A DNA stretch of 64,000 nucleotides from Oasisia sp. SBJ-2009 (GCA_964017155.1 OZ024857.1:40083141-40147140), one strand, 5' to 3'; counted from the first letter of the stretch, positions 23,915 to 36,102 are shown. Notes: generated by a model not told the origin, from the sequence alone. Numbers and translations: made by a program.

Positions 23915-24314
23915 ACTTACACTATTTTTCCAACACACAGTAACACTGGTTCAAAATATTTCTCAAAACGGAAAGTATTATTTTCTTGCACATCAATGAA
24001 ATATTTCCCTCAAAGTTAAGACATGTATGATTACTGTTAAAGTGGGATTTCAAAGAATGTTCAGCTATCAACACGATATGCTTTAAAAGCAGATACATCA
24101 TTATAATAACACCCACAAGAAAATGGCGTTTTTCTTAAAACAGATACACCTTTAACAACGGTTACATACACATGAGTTATGTATACCGCTAACAATAATA
24201 CTATTAGCGAATATGTAGCGAACGTATCCTTTTCAGCTCTCCACTTGCATAAGCGGGGTCTGACGATCGCCACTGGAATGCACACATACATTTATAAATA
24301 CTTGATATGTAGTG

Positions 24315-24320
<6 letters not shown>

Positions 24321-24374
<54 letters not shown>
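24321..24374 (+). repeat. (TA)n microsatellite
   Basis: About 27 TA units. Copy D reaches the same site at the window end (63984-64000), again as TA repeats. Copy B has only a short TATATAT there. Confidence 0.95.
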
Positions 24375-24377
<3 letters not shown>

Positions 24378-25145
24378 CTAAAAATAAATATTGGATAATA
24401 CCATACATAGTCTCCCAGAAGTTTCAAGCACCCAGCAACGTCCTGTTTACTTAGCGAATATTTTTTTTAAACTGAGCAGTTTTGCTACGCGATATCCCCC
24501 ATTCTGTACACAATCATACTGTAAAAACGCCACGGACAATACGCAATGTTTCGGTTGCGTATTACATTTTATATGTATGGGAGTAACATTATTAATGTCA
24601 ATTATAAGTTAAATTGTATTGATATTTCGTATCGTCATGCCAAGTTTCTCTGAGCACCGTGAAGAACAATGCTCACTGATTGGAGTAAACACGTCGTAGA
24701 TGGCGACACCAGTTATACCGTTTGTTACTAGAACCATCAAATTAATACTGAGGCTGTGCTTTCCTCGAAAATATAAATTATACCCTGCATATTGTTTTGT
24801 AAACTTTGTAAAGAAAAACTACACACAAATGTATTGAAATGAACAATGTACAGTTCTACATATTTCCCCAAACGTTTGACCTCCAATTCTAAATCTTGTA
24901 TTTAAATGAGCAATGTTGTTGTTTTGAAATACATGACTTAATAGACTCCCTATCATTTGCATGAATACTTACAAAGGGAGTTCCCCTGTCGGGTTGACAA
25001 TACGTGTAATTTCACGCGGGCCGAGGCTTGTTCGTCTTGGTCTGAAGGAATAAATAATTATCTGTTACATACATATTATTATTTCCCTGACAATACATTG
25101 CCTTCTGCTGTTTTCCGAATACACGCACACATACACACATACTCA

Positions 25146-25147
<2 letters not shown>

Positions 25148-25236
<89 letters not shown>
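25148..25236 (+). repeat. (AC)n microsatellite at the variable site of the large repeat
   Basis: About 44 AC units bounded by ATACACACATACTCAC and ACAAACACAAAC. Copies A and D carry quite different arrays at this same position (5548-5850 and 61332-63233). Confidence 0.95.
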
Positions 25237-25243
<7 letters not shown>

Positions 25244-26092
25244 AACACACACACGTGTTTGTTCAGCTTTCCCAAGGACTTCCGTTTCCGAAACCAGACA
25301 TATATATGTTTACCAATGCGCATGTGGCCTCTCATAACCATAAAAAGGGACATTTATACCAGTAAATTAAAGAGTCTGGTAAGTTAATTTTGACATGCAT
25401 TACATTTAGCAAATATATGTGAGAAAGATACTAATTATTTGATCTACGTCTACATCATAACATATGCTCAGTATCCCAGGAACCATTCCCATAAAGTTAA
25501 GAGCTCTTAAACTGGATGGTGTTCTTAAATAATAAATGTTGATCCTTAACAGTGATCTTGAATGCACGAAAACTGTCAACACAATGACGCGCCAGCAGCA
25601 CATTGTCAGTGGCGTGCTATGGAAATAGTGTCCTCGCCTCCTTGGTAATATGGCAATGGATATGTTGCGTTTTCAAGCAACTAAGTTAATTTAACTCAGA
25701 TTTTGTTTAATGATGATTTTACCTTAGAGCTCTTTATCTGAGTGAAACGGTGCCCATATGAGTAATGGATACAGAATAACTTACACGGCTAGCTGCCCGG
25801 TATGATCGAAACTGTGTTCTTCCACGGGCAAAGGCTTTGAACAGACGACGTCGCTTGTCTGTGATGCATGAGTGCATCCTCCAATACCGATAAGGTTTGT
25901 CGATGGGCTGCAGTAAAAGACAACGATCATCATATATCTTGCAAGATACTGTAAGTTAGGGGTCAACCAGTGTCTGAATACTGTACTTGTATCGCTATTA
26001 TTATATAACGTGGAAGTGCCGTCTAATTTCACTTGGTTCCACACACCGATTTCACGGTGGGCGATAATGGAGAACGCCTATATATATATATC

Positions 26093-26139
<47 letters not shown>

Positions 26140-26165
26140 CATAGATACAAACATACATACATATA
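26093..26165 (+). repeat. (CATA)n microsatellite at the end of copy C
   Basis: About 17 CATA units with a few TATA and GATA variants. As the reverse complement it is the same TATG array that borders copies A and D at the same repeat end. Confidence 0.93.
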
Positions 26166-26199
26166 GTATGTGCGGTTGACAGTGACCATGTAAATGCAT

Positions 26200-28320
26200 T
26201 CCAGGTAATCGTAAAACTGACAGGGCGGCATGGCGACTTTGTTGGTGGGGGAGTTACTGTTTTAGTTTGTATGCGAGACATCGTTGCAAACAGTATACTC
26301 TGGATGGGTTCAAATGTTCCTGTAATTAAAGTTTAAAACACGGTTAGCCCGGTTATTCGTTTGACATATGTTATTACCGTTCAACAATATTCGGGACTTA
26401 GTAAGCAAACTTAATCATATTGAAACTGGGATGACAAAATGTCACGCCCATTCTTTAAACATAACGTTCTTGGGTTCTCACCTCGCTGCGGCTGCCATTG
26501 CTTTGTCGAAACGCCATCTAGCGAGCAGTGACTATTCAGTATTCAATGGTGGCTGAAACATCGATGTGAGGAGAATTTACTAGTTGTGTAATCAGGAGTA
26601 TTGCATGAATAATATATTTCCAACTTGATGAACATTTTCACGAATAGTACCATTAGTTTTTAATAAACAATGTTTTCATACAAAACAGGTCTTGTAACAA
26701 CGTCCTTTATTCATTCATATACAATTAATAATATCCTAAAGAATCATACTCACTGGTGTTGGTCTGACATATAAACACCCCACAGCGAGTATATTGTGAG
26801 AATGTATGATCAATATATAGAACACCTAGAATTATTCTGGATAATTAGTCGAATATGATCATACGAACAATATTACCAATGACAGTTTAAAACCAACTTA
26901 CCGTATATCTCGGCCGCCCGGTGTAAGGAACATTTCGGCGGTCAAGCAGTTCCTAATATCCAATGGTCATTATATCCAAGGGTACATTACTGCAGGCCAG
27001 AACAACGACCATTTCAAAGTGTTATTTTAAAGCCGATCTCTCAACACTGATTCCAATCACAAAGTGTCTTGTGTGTCTTTCGCTCTGGGTCCTTAGTGGT
27101 TGTTGGTTTGTATCCTTTCCCGCTCCGGTCGACCGTTCGCATGTTATAAACATTTCCCTAGCACACAACTCCATTTTGTTATTTTGAATATTCCGTTTTT
27201 GACATACGTTTCTTCCGTTTACTTGTATCCAGACATCGCCTGCATATCTACAAGTATCCAAACGTGGATAATGTCGAACTACATGCACTCTGAAAACAAC
27301 AATCTAATACTTTACTTTCGTTTCATATTCGTAGTTTGTTACCAGCCACACCGTGCACTCTACACACCAATGTGCATCGGCTGTTCCGCCCGCACTAGTG
27401 CGTCGTGGCATAGTTAATAATAGATTATCAGGCGCATCAAAGTTTGGCTTGCACACGAGCCACTCGAGCTACTCAGATCATATGATTCAAACCACAATCA
27501 ACAGTTCATAGCTTGAACCAAATGTTTAGTTATGATGCCGTATTTTGACACGCCAGTGGCCATAGTCAGCTAATGAGAATTATTTAGACCCGCACGCACG
27601 TACGCCCGCATGCACGCAAGCACGCACACATGCACGCACGCATGAATTCCGTAAAACAAAACCGCTAAATCTCACTCGTTTGATTCGCATTCTATGGGGT
27701 TTCCCTCGAGGAGGTAGGTACTTGTTATCCACTCAGGTACAAATGCATGTAAAACACCTAAGATCAATGTTGTCAAAAGTACCTTCAACCTAAGCGTAAT
27801 CCTAGTCCTAACACTAACACTAACACTAACACACTAACACACTAACACACTAACACACTAACACTAACACTAGCACCACACTAACACACTAACACTAGCA
27901 CTAGCACTAACACTAACACTAACACTAACACTAACACTAACACTAGAACAACCATAAATGGGCATTTGTACGTGAGTGGTAAGCATGTAGCTATTGCTTT
28001 CCCTCGACGCATTGTCGACATGTTTGGTACTATGGCAAAGCCCAGAATATCTACTGTCTTGAACTGGTAGAGGATTTTCCGACTGACGTAAATGTTATCC
28101 AATAGTAGCGCTTGACGCAGAGGCCTTTATGTAAACAAACGTGGTCCGATGCTGGGGGTGGTTGATAGCGGTCCCCTGATTCGCTTACAGCTCCGAGCGG
28201 AGGTGCAGTGCACACTCGCTAATTTGTAAACAAGTACGCTCGAGTGGGCCACTGCTGTAAACATTCCTAAATACTCGGATCATGTTGCACTAATCTCAAG
28301 AGACAGTTTGCAAGCCAGAT
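26200..28320 (+). repeat. Second half of paralogous block 2
   Basis: Co-linear with 14780-17025 but without several hundred bases present there. Open frames of 88 and 105 codons near 27022-27417 match shorter, differently broken frames in the other copy (16184-16509) and show no domain. They are unlikely to be genes. Confidence 0.65.
27790..27952 (+). repeat. (ACACTA)n-type microsatellite
   Basis: Units of CACTAA and CACACTAA alternate, with a few CACTAG variants. It reads as Val-Leu repeats on the minus strand. It is present only in block 2, so it grew after the duplication. Confidence 0.93.
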
Positions 28321-28387
28321 TTTCGAAAATGAATGTGACTTGAAATGTATTTCGAATGCATCAAAAGGAGAAATAGAAGCGAACAGC

Positions 28388-28402
28388 CGAATTTGGAATG
28401 AC

Positions 28403-28471
<69 letters not shown>
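28388..28471 (+). repeat. (TG)n microsatellite
   Basis: About 42 TG units ending in AGAGAG, immediately before the 3' tail of CR1 copy 2 (minus strand). Confidence 0.95.
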
Positions 28472-28476
<5 letters not shown>

Positions 28477-28582
28477 TGGGTGTGTTTAACAAGATTTAAC
28501 AAGATTGCCACCTAGAGAATCAACTCAAGATGGCAGGTGGACAAGGAAGCCCTTTGGCTTATCGAGAGTCCAACCTATCTAT

Positions 28583-31580
28583 CTAAATGTACCCCGCCCT
28601 TCTTAGGTACATGTCAATTTTATCTTTGAACATATTAACACTACTAGCACTTACACAATCAGCCGATAATCTGTTCCATTCATTTACTGTTCTTTGTGTA
28701 AATGAAAATTTTATAATATCTAATCTGCATTGCTTCTTTGCTAATGTAACTCCATGTCCTCTAGTCCTTCTCTCTTCCTTGACTGAGAAAAAAATATTTC
28801 TGTCAATATTTTCATACCCATTCAATATTTTAAAAACTTCTATCTGATCTCCTCGCAGTCTCCTGGTTTCTAGTGTTGTTAATCCACATTCTTTTAGACG
28901 CATTTCATAACTAATATTCCTGAGTTTTTGTATCATTTTGGTTGCTCTTCTTTGTACTCTTTCTAGTATATCAATATCCTTCTTGCGATATGGCCTCCAT
29001 GCCTGTATGCAATACTCTAAATGAGGCCTAACTATTGTTTTGTACAGTGGAATTATTAGTTCTTTTTCCTTGTACACTCTATTTCGCCTAATTAATCCAA
29101 AAAATTGGTTTCCCTTCGCTGCTGCAATTGCACACTGTTCCGATACCTTCATATCAGCACTAATAGTTAACCCTAAGTCTTTTTCCTTTATGGTAGTATT
29201 TAGTACAGTATCACCCATTGTATATTGTGCATCTTCATTCCCATGTCCTGTGTGGAGGCACTTACACTTCCCATAATTAAACAGCCACTTCTCAGACCAT
29301 TCGGTCAACTTATTTAGATCATCTTGTAATTGCTGTCTATCTGTATCACTTTTTATTTTTCTGAACACTTTTGTATCATCCGCAAACTTCAACACCTTGC
29401 TTGTTATATCATCATCCAAATCATTGATATATATTAAGAACAAAATAGGTCCCAATACTGATCCCTGCGGTACTCCACTCAAAACCGATTTCCAGTTTGA
29501 AACCTCCCCATCAACTACTACTCTTTGTCTTCTATCAATAAGCCATTTTTCTATCCAGTTAATCATAACATTGCCTATGCCATGGGCCTTCAGTTTAAGT
29601 AGTAATCTTTGATGTGGCACTTTGTCAAAAGCTTTTTTAAAATCTAAGTATATTATATCTACTGGTGATCCCTCATCTACCCACTTTGTGACATCTTCCA
29701 AAAAACATAAGATATTTGTTAAGCATGACCTCGCTTTTAGAAACCCATGTTGAGATGGGTTAATCAAGTTATTTTTAACAAGAAAATCAACCAAGTGCTC
29801 TTTAATTAGTCTTTCTAATAGTTTACAAATCACCGATGTTAAACTCACTGGTCTATATTTCTCTGACTTGCTTCTTGATCCTTTTTTAAATAATGGTATG
29901 ATGTTTGCTTCTTTCTATTCTAACGGAACTACTCCTTCCTCTAATGCCAAATTGAACACTGTTGCAAGTGGTGTGCTAATTTGTTCTACAATTTCCAGTA
30001 GTAATTTGGGAGGAATCCCATCCACTCCAGGTGACTTATTATCCTTCATGTCCCTTATTTTCTTAGCTACCATTTTTGGTGTTACAATTAGTTGTCCTAA
30101 ATAGTCTGACTCTCTCCCTTCGAATTTAGTCTCTGGTACTGGTAATGCACTAATATCTTCCCTGGTAAATACCGAACTAAAGTATTCATTTAGGTTTTCT
30201 GCCATTAAGAATCCCTCTGTTATTATGTTTCCATCACTATCTTCTAGATGTCCGACCTTATCCTGAACTTTCTGTTTACTTCGAACATACGCATAAAAAC
30301 TCTTGCTGTCATGTTTTATATTAAAAGCTAATTTTTGTTCATAGCTTCTCTTTGAATTTCTAATTTCAGCTGTAGCTTGGTTAAGTGCTTCTTTATAAAT
30401 GGCATAGTCTTCTTCACTTCCATTATGTCTATATGTCTTCCACATCATTTGCTTGTATTTGATTTTTCTAATGGCTTCTTTTGATAAGTGTTTCTTTTTT
30501 GACCGTTTCCCTTGTTTTTTCAAGGGGACACATTTTTCGACAATGCAGTCAATTTCACTCTTTAAGATATTCCAACATTCTTTTGCTGTCTTATTCTCCA
30601 GTGTGTTATTCCAGTCTATCTTTGGTAAATATTTCCTCATGTCCTTATATCTTCCTTTGTGAAAATTTTTCCTGTACCGTATTTTTCGATTCTGTTCTCC
30701 TTTTACTTTGATGATAAAATATATCTGGTTTTGATCACTACATCCCAGTGGCTCACATATCCTGACATTATCAATAAATTCCTTCTGTGAGCTCAACACT
30801 ATGTCCAACACGTTCTCACCCCTTGTTGGTTCTAACACATGTTGAATAAGGAAACTGTCTTGTACTAAATTTAAAAACTTTTGTATACTGTATACGCCCA
30901 TGGTTAAAATCCCCCATAATTATACAGTCCCGCTTACTGACTTCCTTTATAGCGTTTTGAATTTTTTTATTCTCTTCTGTGTTTATGTTTGGACTTCGAT
31001 AAACTAACCCAACAGTTAACGTTGAGTTTCCTGAAACTATGTTACACCAGACAGCTTCTAATTTTATTTCGTAAGCCTGGATGGATTCTTTAATATATAA
31101 AATAACGCCACCTCCCCTTCTCCCTATTCTATCTTTCCTAAACATGACATATCCTGTCATTCCTAATTCGGCATCTGATATATCGGGGGTGGCCCAAGAT
31201 TCAGTTATACCTATTATGTGAGGGTCAGTATCTTCTACCATAATGTTTAGTTCATTTCTTTTGTTTACTATGCTCCTTGCATTTAAACAAACACATTTAT
31301 AACCAAATGTGGTAGAGTTTTCCAGACTGTTCTTTGCCGTTTTCTTTGTGCTGTCCTTATCTGTGCCTCCGGTATTTGGCTTCTCTGTGAATCCCCCCTG
31401 CGAATCTAGTTTAAATAACTGAAACCTGTTCCACTGTCCATAGATCGAAGCAAGTTCTCGGAGAAAACTGCTGCGTCCTTTCCGCTTAGATGGAGGCCAT
31501 CTCTCATATACATATCTTCTTTCCCCACAAAGTATCCCCACAAATCTACAAATCCAACTCCTTCTTCTTCGCACATCTGC
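28583..31580 (-). pseudogene. CR1 ORF2: APE endonuclease plus reverse transcriptase, two frameshifts
   Basis: Target-primed reverse transcription enzyme. The endonuclease occupies 31500-30700: CLNARSIVNKRNEL, GITESW, RRGGGVILYIKESIQAY, then the active-site IIMGDFNHG near 30925. The late catalytic box reads GCSDQNQ instead of GCSDHNQ (near 30745), so the general-base His is lost. A frameshift lies at about 30900-30820. The next open piece runs 30901-29915 with KDNKSPGVDGIPPKLLLE. After a second shift, a 421-codon piece (29848-28583) holds RT motifs: SQHGFLKARSCLTN, IYLDFKKAFDKVP, SGVPQGSVLGPILF, FADDT (29386-29372), EKDLGLTISADMK, RPHLEYCIQAWRPY and VQRRATKM. Small indels and the His change argue that it is inactive but fairly young. 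Confidence 0.9.
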
Positions 31581-31815
31581 TCTACTAGAACGTTGATTGC
31601 CATCCTCTTGCAGTTTCTATAGGCTACACCCCTTCCTCCCATCACTGGCAAAGACATTCCACTTTACAACATCCTGTGCACTGGAAAGTAAACTCTTCCT
31701 CCATTGTTTCTGCCCATGACTTTGTGCATCCGGATAGAGCAAAATCGACAAAGCTGTGACAATAGTCACATACTAAGTGCCTCCTTGCCTTCACTTGCCG
31801 CTTGCAAGGGGCCAT
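31406..31815 (-). pseudogene. CR1 ORF1 remnant: zinc-finger start joined to esterase end
   Basis: The ATG at 31815-31813 opens MAPCKRQVKARRHLVC and continues with a Cys/His-rich segment (CDYCH, then CTKSW, then QCTGCC), a zinc-finger or PHD-like start typical of CR1-type ORF1. After ECLCQ the frame stops near 31660. The neighbouring frame then carries EQMCEEEGVGFVDLWGYF, KEDMYMRDGLHLSGK and ends DSGTGFSYLN at 31406. This is the last part of the SGNH/GDSL-esterase domain, with the catalytic Asp-x-x-His region (DGLH). The middle of the protein, including the oxyanion Ser block, is absent, so this is a deletion derivative. Confidence 0.75.
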
Positions 31816-32059
31816 ATTATTATATCACAGGAACTCTAAATTTACTCAGTCTGTATACCAATTAGTCTTTAGAAAGACTGTTTAATGTGGACAGTAACTG
31901 CAGCTCACTTTATGTTATACACAACTGACAAATTTAGTCTTTACTGGTACCGTTCCCTAGCGGACACGTTGGACACTACCAACATAAACAAACTAAGGTT
32001 TCTACTAAAAAGCTTGCTTATTTTTTAATAACAATGCTACCTGATCAAAGTATTATCTT

Positions 32060-32490
32060 ATTTATGTAGCTGTTATGTTTGCTACTTTATATGTTACATA
32101 CTCTATCAAATAATCAGATTTGCTAAATCTTGTAAACAATCTTATCGAAGGCTAGATTACCCTATTATCACCCACTATGCTAATCTGCTCATAAATACTT
32201 TTAACTAACAAACTTTTACTAAAACTTTATGAATAATCTTCACATAAGAATAATACTGTAGCTGTTATGCTGAATACTATATCTGATAAATATTCTATCA
32301 AATAATAAGTTTTGCCAAATCTTGTTTACAAACTTGTCGAAGGCTAAATTAGCCTATTATCACCCACTATATTCTAATCTGCTCAAAAATACTGTTAACT
32401 GACAAACCTTTAACCAAACTATTATCCAATATATGTCTAGTACTGCTTTATGAATAATCTTCACATAAGAATAATACTTATCAGTCACTA
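32060..32490 (-). repeat. Two tandem ~215-bp units in the CR1 5' region
   Basis: Text containing TATTATCACCCACTAT and CTTCACATAAGAATAATACT appears twice (about 32066-32265 and 32283-32490), about 85% alike. Tandem 5' monomers acting as promoters are known in some LINEs, such as mouse L1. The promoter role here is an inference. Confidence 0.6.
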
Positions 32491-32499
32491 TTTCCTCTT

Positions 32500-33060
32500 G
32501 TTTTCAACTTTTATGCACCACTAATTTCAAACATCTGCCCTCCATACACGCCGACCATGTTGAAATACTATATTATGTATTGCCTCTAGAATACGTGGTC
32601 ACTCATTAACCTACACTCAACGTTCGCACATAAAATAAGGGTACAATTCCAATCAATTGATTGTTCGATGTGTCTGACATGTTGTCAAAAGGCTCACAAG
32701 TTAAGCGATGTTCTCTTTACAAACAGCATATTAGTAAGAGTTTATGGCGTTGCAGAAACATGCTCCGGCAATTAGAAATGGATTGCAAACGTGTGCAAAA
32801 GCATATTGGTTACATTAACGCGGGCAGATGCTTTGGCGCTTACAGTCATGCATATTGATGTTACGTGACCGTCATCTGAAGATCCAAATTCAGTTTCCAT
32901 TGATAGGGGAAGGGGTCCCAAGCATATCAAAACTTGTAAATGCATAACTGTATTTAACTTTCGCTGTGTTTTCCTTCACGTATCGCGATTTGGTAGTTCA
33001 GAGGCCAGTTGTCCAAGAAAACGAATGAACGTCTAGAAAGAAGCGATTTGACTTCGGCCC
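32500..33060. other. No feature recognised
   Basis: Mixed-composition text with one 65-codon plus-strand open frame (32661-32858) that shows no domain. Nothing else is supported. Confidence 0.4.
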
Positions 33061-33066
33061 ACGCGT

Positions 33067-33310
33067 GTGGGTATGTGTGTGTATATGTATGTTTGTATGT
33101 ATGTAAGTATGTATGTATGTATGTATGTATGTATGTATGTGTGTATGTATGTATGTATGTATGTATGTATGCATGTATGTATGTATGTATGTATGTATGT
33201 ATGTATGTATGTATGTATGTATGTATGTATGTATGCATGTATGTATGTATGTATTTATGTATGTATATATGTATGTATGTATGTGTGTGTGTGTATGTGT
33301 GTGTGTGTGA

Positions 33311-33348
<38 letters not shown>

Positions 33349-33350
33349 GG
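33067..33350 (+). repeat. (TATG)n with (TG)n and (GA)n ends
   Basis: TATG units with scattered TTTG, AAG and CATG variants run to about 33284, then TG repeats to 33327, then GA repeats to 33349. Apparent open frames of 128-163 codons are repeat products. Confidence 0.95.
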
Positions 33351-33569
33351 TGGTACGTACGTACGTGTGTGCGTGTGCGCATACGTGTGCATGTGTGTCG
33401 GCAGGCCGTTTTCAAAGCGAGTTGTAATTGGTGGAATGCGCCAGATCATATGATTGCTTCCGAGCATGTTAAAACAGGTAACTATGTTGACGATCAGTAA
33501 TGCGATAGACCAATCTAATGTGCTTTGAGCAAAAGCTACAGGTCATTAATAATACAGTCATATACAGTA

Positions 33570-33675
33570 TCAGGTGGATTCTATGTTGAGCCCCAGCAAC
33601 TACTCTCAAATCAACAAACATTCGTCTCAGGATTTTCGCTATCAACAGAGAATTTGTTTAAGGATGTTATACACG
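33570..33675 (+). CDS. Candidate exon A, set 1 (gene of unknown function)
   Basis: The frame reads FYVEPQQLLSNQQTF then GFSLSTENLFKDVIH, ending in a strong donor (G then GTAAGT at 33676). The site at 39270-39378 is similar in the same frame (QQPALTQQTF, GFSPSTGNLYQDIIQ) with mostly conservative changes and a one-codon indel. It also ends in a donor (G then GTAGGT). The pattern suggests coding constraint on two paralogous exons. The 5' limit is unknown, and no ATG is in frame nearby. I do not recognise the protein. The split leaves one base for the next exon, which does not match the phase of exon B, so an exon between them would be required. Confidence 0.3.
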
Positions 33676-33932
33676 GTAAGTGTAATCGAAGTTTAACAAC
33701 GCAACTAATAGATCAATCATGTAGGAACAAAATTATAATAATATCTCTTCAGGGTGTGATCCATTGTACTCGTGTGGTACCACAAACACGCCAAATCGGA
33801 GACTACGATGCTTAGCTTATGACACTGTGAACATGGTAATTTCTAATATTCTACTATCATTATCGTTCAACTTATAAATTGATGGATAATTAGTAAATTT
33901 AAGAACATTTAGGCGATCAATAAAATCAAAAT

Positions 33933-34016
33933 AATGGAAATTAGTTATGAATAATAACTGTTTCCGGTCATGCGTATTGTGTAGGTACTCATGAATATTC
34001 ATAACTAATTTCCATT
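33933..34016. other. 20-bp perfect inverted repeat, 44-nt loop
   Basis: AATGGAAATTAGTTATGAAT at 33933-33952 is the exact reverse complement of 33997-34016. It could be a very small MITE, a hairpin RNA or a chance palindrome. No evidence of transcription is available. Confidence 0.6.
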
Positions 34017-34019
34017 AAA

Positions 34020-35236
34020 CATGGCGGCACAAATGTCTCATCGGCGAGTACCAAAAATATTATAATCCGTAACAGTAGAGATTTGTATTAATAATTTGTT
34101 TCGCGTGGTGAATGTCAGTAATTAAATAGGAATTGGTATTACATATACATTTCTTCTTGCAATCTAGGATCACGTGTATGATAGGCTATTATCAATGCAT
34201 CCGATCCCACGTGTTCTCGTCCTCATTGTGCGTTGTATTTTTGTTCATTGACTGTATACCGATTATTTATTTTGTGGCCACGAATTAGATAAGTCATATG
34301 GGTGGTGTACAATTGAGTCAGAATAGATATAATATTCTGAAAAGTCTCAGTGCAGTATAATTTTCGTTCAGTTTTTTGGATTACTTTAACATTACTAGGA
34401 GTTTTCATTTATTATCTGGTACGGTCATGAATGTTAAACTGCACATGAGAGGGAGAGAAAACCGTGATATTTATATCATGTACTGACTCATATCAATTAC
34501 GATATAATTATGCGTTATGTCCGAGAAATTATCTTGCAGACGTGTGTGGATTTCATAACATTTTACACGAAAATATATCTGGAATAAAACTAGCATGACA
34601 CATTGTGCTGTAGGATAAATACGATGCCACTGTAATGTATAAGTACTTTATCCTGCAGATGGACTGCTTAAGTGATTCATTCATGACTTGGGTCTTCTTT
34701 ATTGCAGCAGAGATACTTGCTTTATTTTTTGTGGCGCGACTACATCAGTCAGCTCGTTGTTGGTTAATTTGTGAGGGTTAGCAGAATGTTTTGGTTACTT
34801 TCGCACCCTTATGTCCCAATAACAATGTAAGTATGTTAGTCAGTGGATGCATGTGTCATACACGACTGCAACAATCGGAAAACAGCGTTCACTGGTATCC
34901 ACAAGTTATTGCCCTTCAAAGCGTTAGAAAACAGTTCAAATAATCATGGTTTCGATTGGCATTATACAATGTTTAATGAATTCTATTATGATAACGTGGC
35001 ATGTAGATGCTCATTTTCAGATACATATTAAATAAAATATAAGGTGATATGCTTTCAGTATGTCAGCACTGGGGTATTCAAGAGCATGTATGTGAACTGG
35101 GAATGTGATGTCCGTTTAATATGATACCCCACTTCCGTCAAAGTTTATGGCGTATGTAATCCGTTAATGGTGTATGTAATCCGTTTGCACCGTTTGACTA
35201 GCTGTTAATATATTTAATACTTATGTGTTATCACAG
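34020..35236. other. Intron-like stretch, no gene recognised
   Basis: AT-rich text between candidate exons A and B. A TTCTTTATTGCAG acceptor-like site at about 34700-34712 is followed by an open, hydrophobic stretch, but no donor gives a phase compatible with exon B, so I do not call it. Confidence 0.35.
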
Positions 35237-35308
35237 ACCATTAACAAGTTTGGACGTTGTGGAGGACTGTTCTTCTGCAACGGAATCTGGGTTTCATCAG
35301 CGTGCGAT
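35237..35308 (+). CDS. Candidate exon B, set 1 (gene of unknown function)
   Basis: The acceptor (TATGTGTTATCACAG) ends at 35236, and the donor GTAAGT starts at 35309. In the frame that enters with two carried bases it reads PLTSLDVVEDCSSATESGF and leaves two bases. The exon at 44589-44657 has the same opening (ACCAT), the same entry and exit phases and a partly similar product (EDRTSVTSVEE). Length 72 bp. Function unknown. Calling it an exon rests on splice sites, phase and resemblance only. Confidence 0.35.
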
Positions 35309-35899
35309 GTAAGTGTTGTACACCGTCAGACCTATTTTGTAACTAGTCAATCTTTGATAACTGATTTAATCGTGTCCTCCAAACACCAGCACAAGTAGAC
35401 CGAACAATAATTATAATATTAATTCATATATTCATTATCATTCTTTAACATGTTTGACTCACCATGAGCCAACTATTGCATATGCCAGAGCCTCTGGCAT
35501 TGCGTCGTCACGTTGCTACACATTTGTGTCGAGAAATATTGATATTTAGATTCGTGATCTCTTACTAATTTAGTAGCATTACTCTAGATATACTCTTGTG
35601 ATAAATGAGACACGGAATCACACCGTGGATACAAATCGGATTGGAGAATAATAGAGTCATAATATAGAGTAGTATTCGTCAAATACACCTGAAAAAATGT
35701 ATTTTATTGGCAGCAAATACTTTACAATAACTATTATTATTATAAAAGGATTATATCCTTGTGTTGATGCAGTGGTGTCACATGCAACCGGTTGTAACAT
35801 AAATTATTCAACAGAAGACAATATATGCACAGTATGTGGGAAAATGTGTACATGTGCAACTCTAAACTGTCAATGACGATGTACTTCTATTTCCATCAG

Positions 35900-35972
35900 C
35901 CAAACGGAACCTGATCTCTGCGTTGGTGTGCAAGAGTTTGGCTACGACATAAGAGGACGATTTGTTCCGTGA
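35900..35972 (+). CDS. Candidate terminal exon, set 1
   Basis: The acceptor CTTCTATTTCCATCAG ends at 35899. Joined to the two bases left by exon B, the frame stays open for 23 codons (TEPDLCVGVQEFGYDIRG) to a TGA at 35970-35972. The downstream AGTATTCCATG context has no AATAAA nearby. The hexamer array begins 130 bp further on. Confidence is low because the exon is short. Confidence 0.28.
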
Positions 35973-36102
35973 ATAGTATTCCATGTAATGTTATAAGTTA
36001 TCTCCGGTATTGGAAAGACAGGCAACTGATGGGATGTTTGCTGTGAGGCAGCTAGAGGGGAAGAATCTTGAGGGACAGAAACACACAAAAAATCCCCCTG
36101 CA

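Larger units (their letters stand above)
21340..26085 (+). repeat. Large repeat, copy C (fullest copy)
   Basis: Co-linear with 6160-6310 plus 7413-10600. Its right part is the reverse complement of copies A (4786-5530) and D (60545-64000). It carries a GGTC array and a LINE relic where copy B has the 34-bp satellite, a MITE-like insert at 23479-23914, a TA array at 24321-24374 and an AC array at 25148-25236. It ends at GGAGAACGCC next to a CATA array (26093-26165). I recognise no transposase, RT or other enzyme proper to the repeat. It could be a non-autonomous mobile element or a segmental duplication. Confidence 0.7.
28485..32500 (-). mobile_element. CR1-clade LINE, copy 2 (nearly full-length, internally deleted)
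   Basis: This element contains, in order on the minus strand, tandem 5' repeats (about 32490-32060), the ORF1 start at 31815, an ORF1 remnant, ORF2 in three overlapping open pieces, and a stem-loop tail with repeats at 28550-28485. About 4 kb in all. Most of ORF1 between its zinc-finger start and its esterase end is missing. ORF2 has two frameshifts (near 30900 and 29880). It is the best preserved LINE in the window and serves as reference for copies 1, 3 and 4. Confidence 0.9.

Noticed and set aside
34700..34785. Additional exon between candidate exons A and B
   Set aside because: There is a good acceptor and a hydrophobic open stretch, but every donor tried gives the wrong phase or a stop at the junction with exon B.
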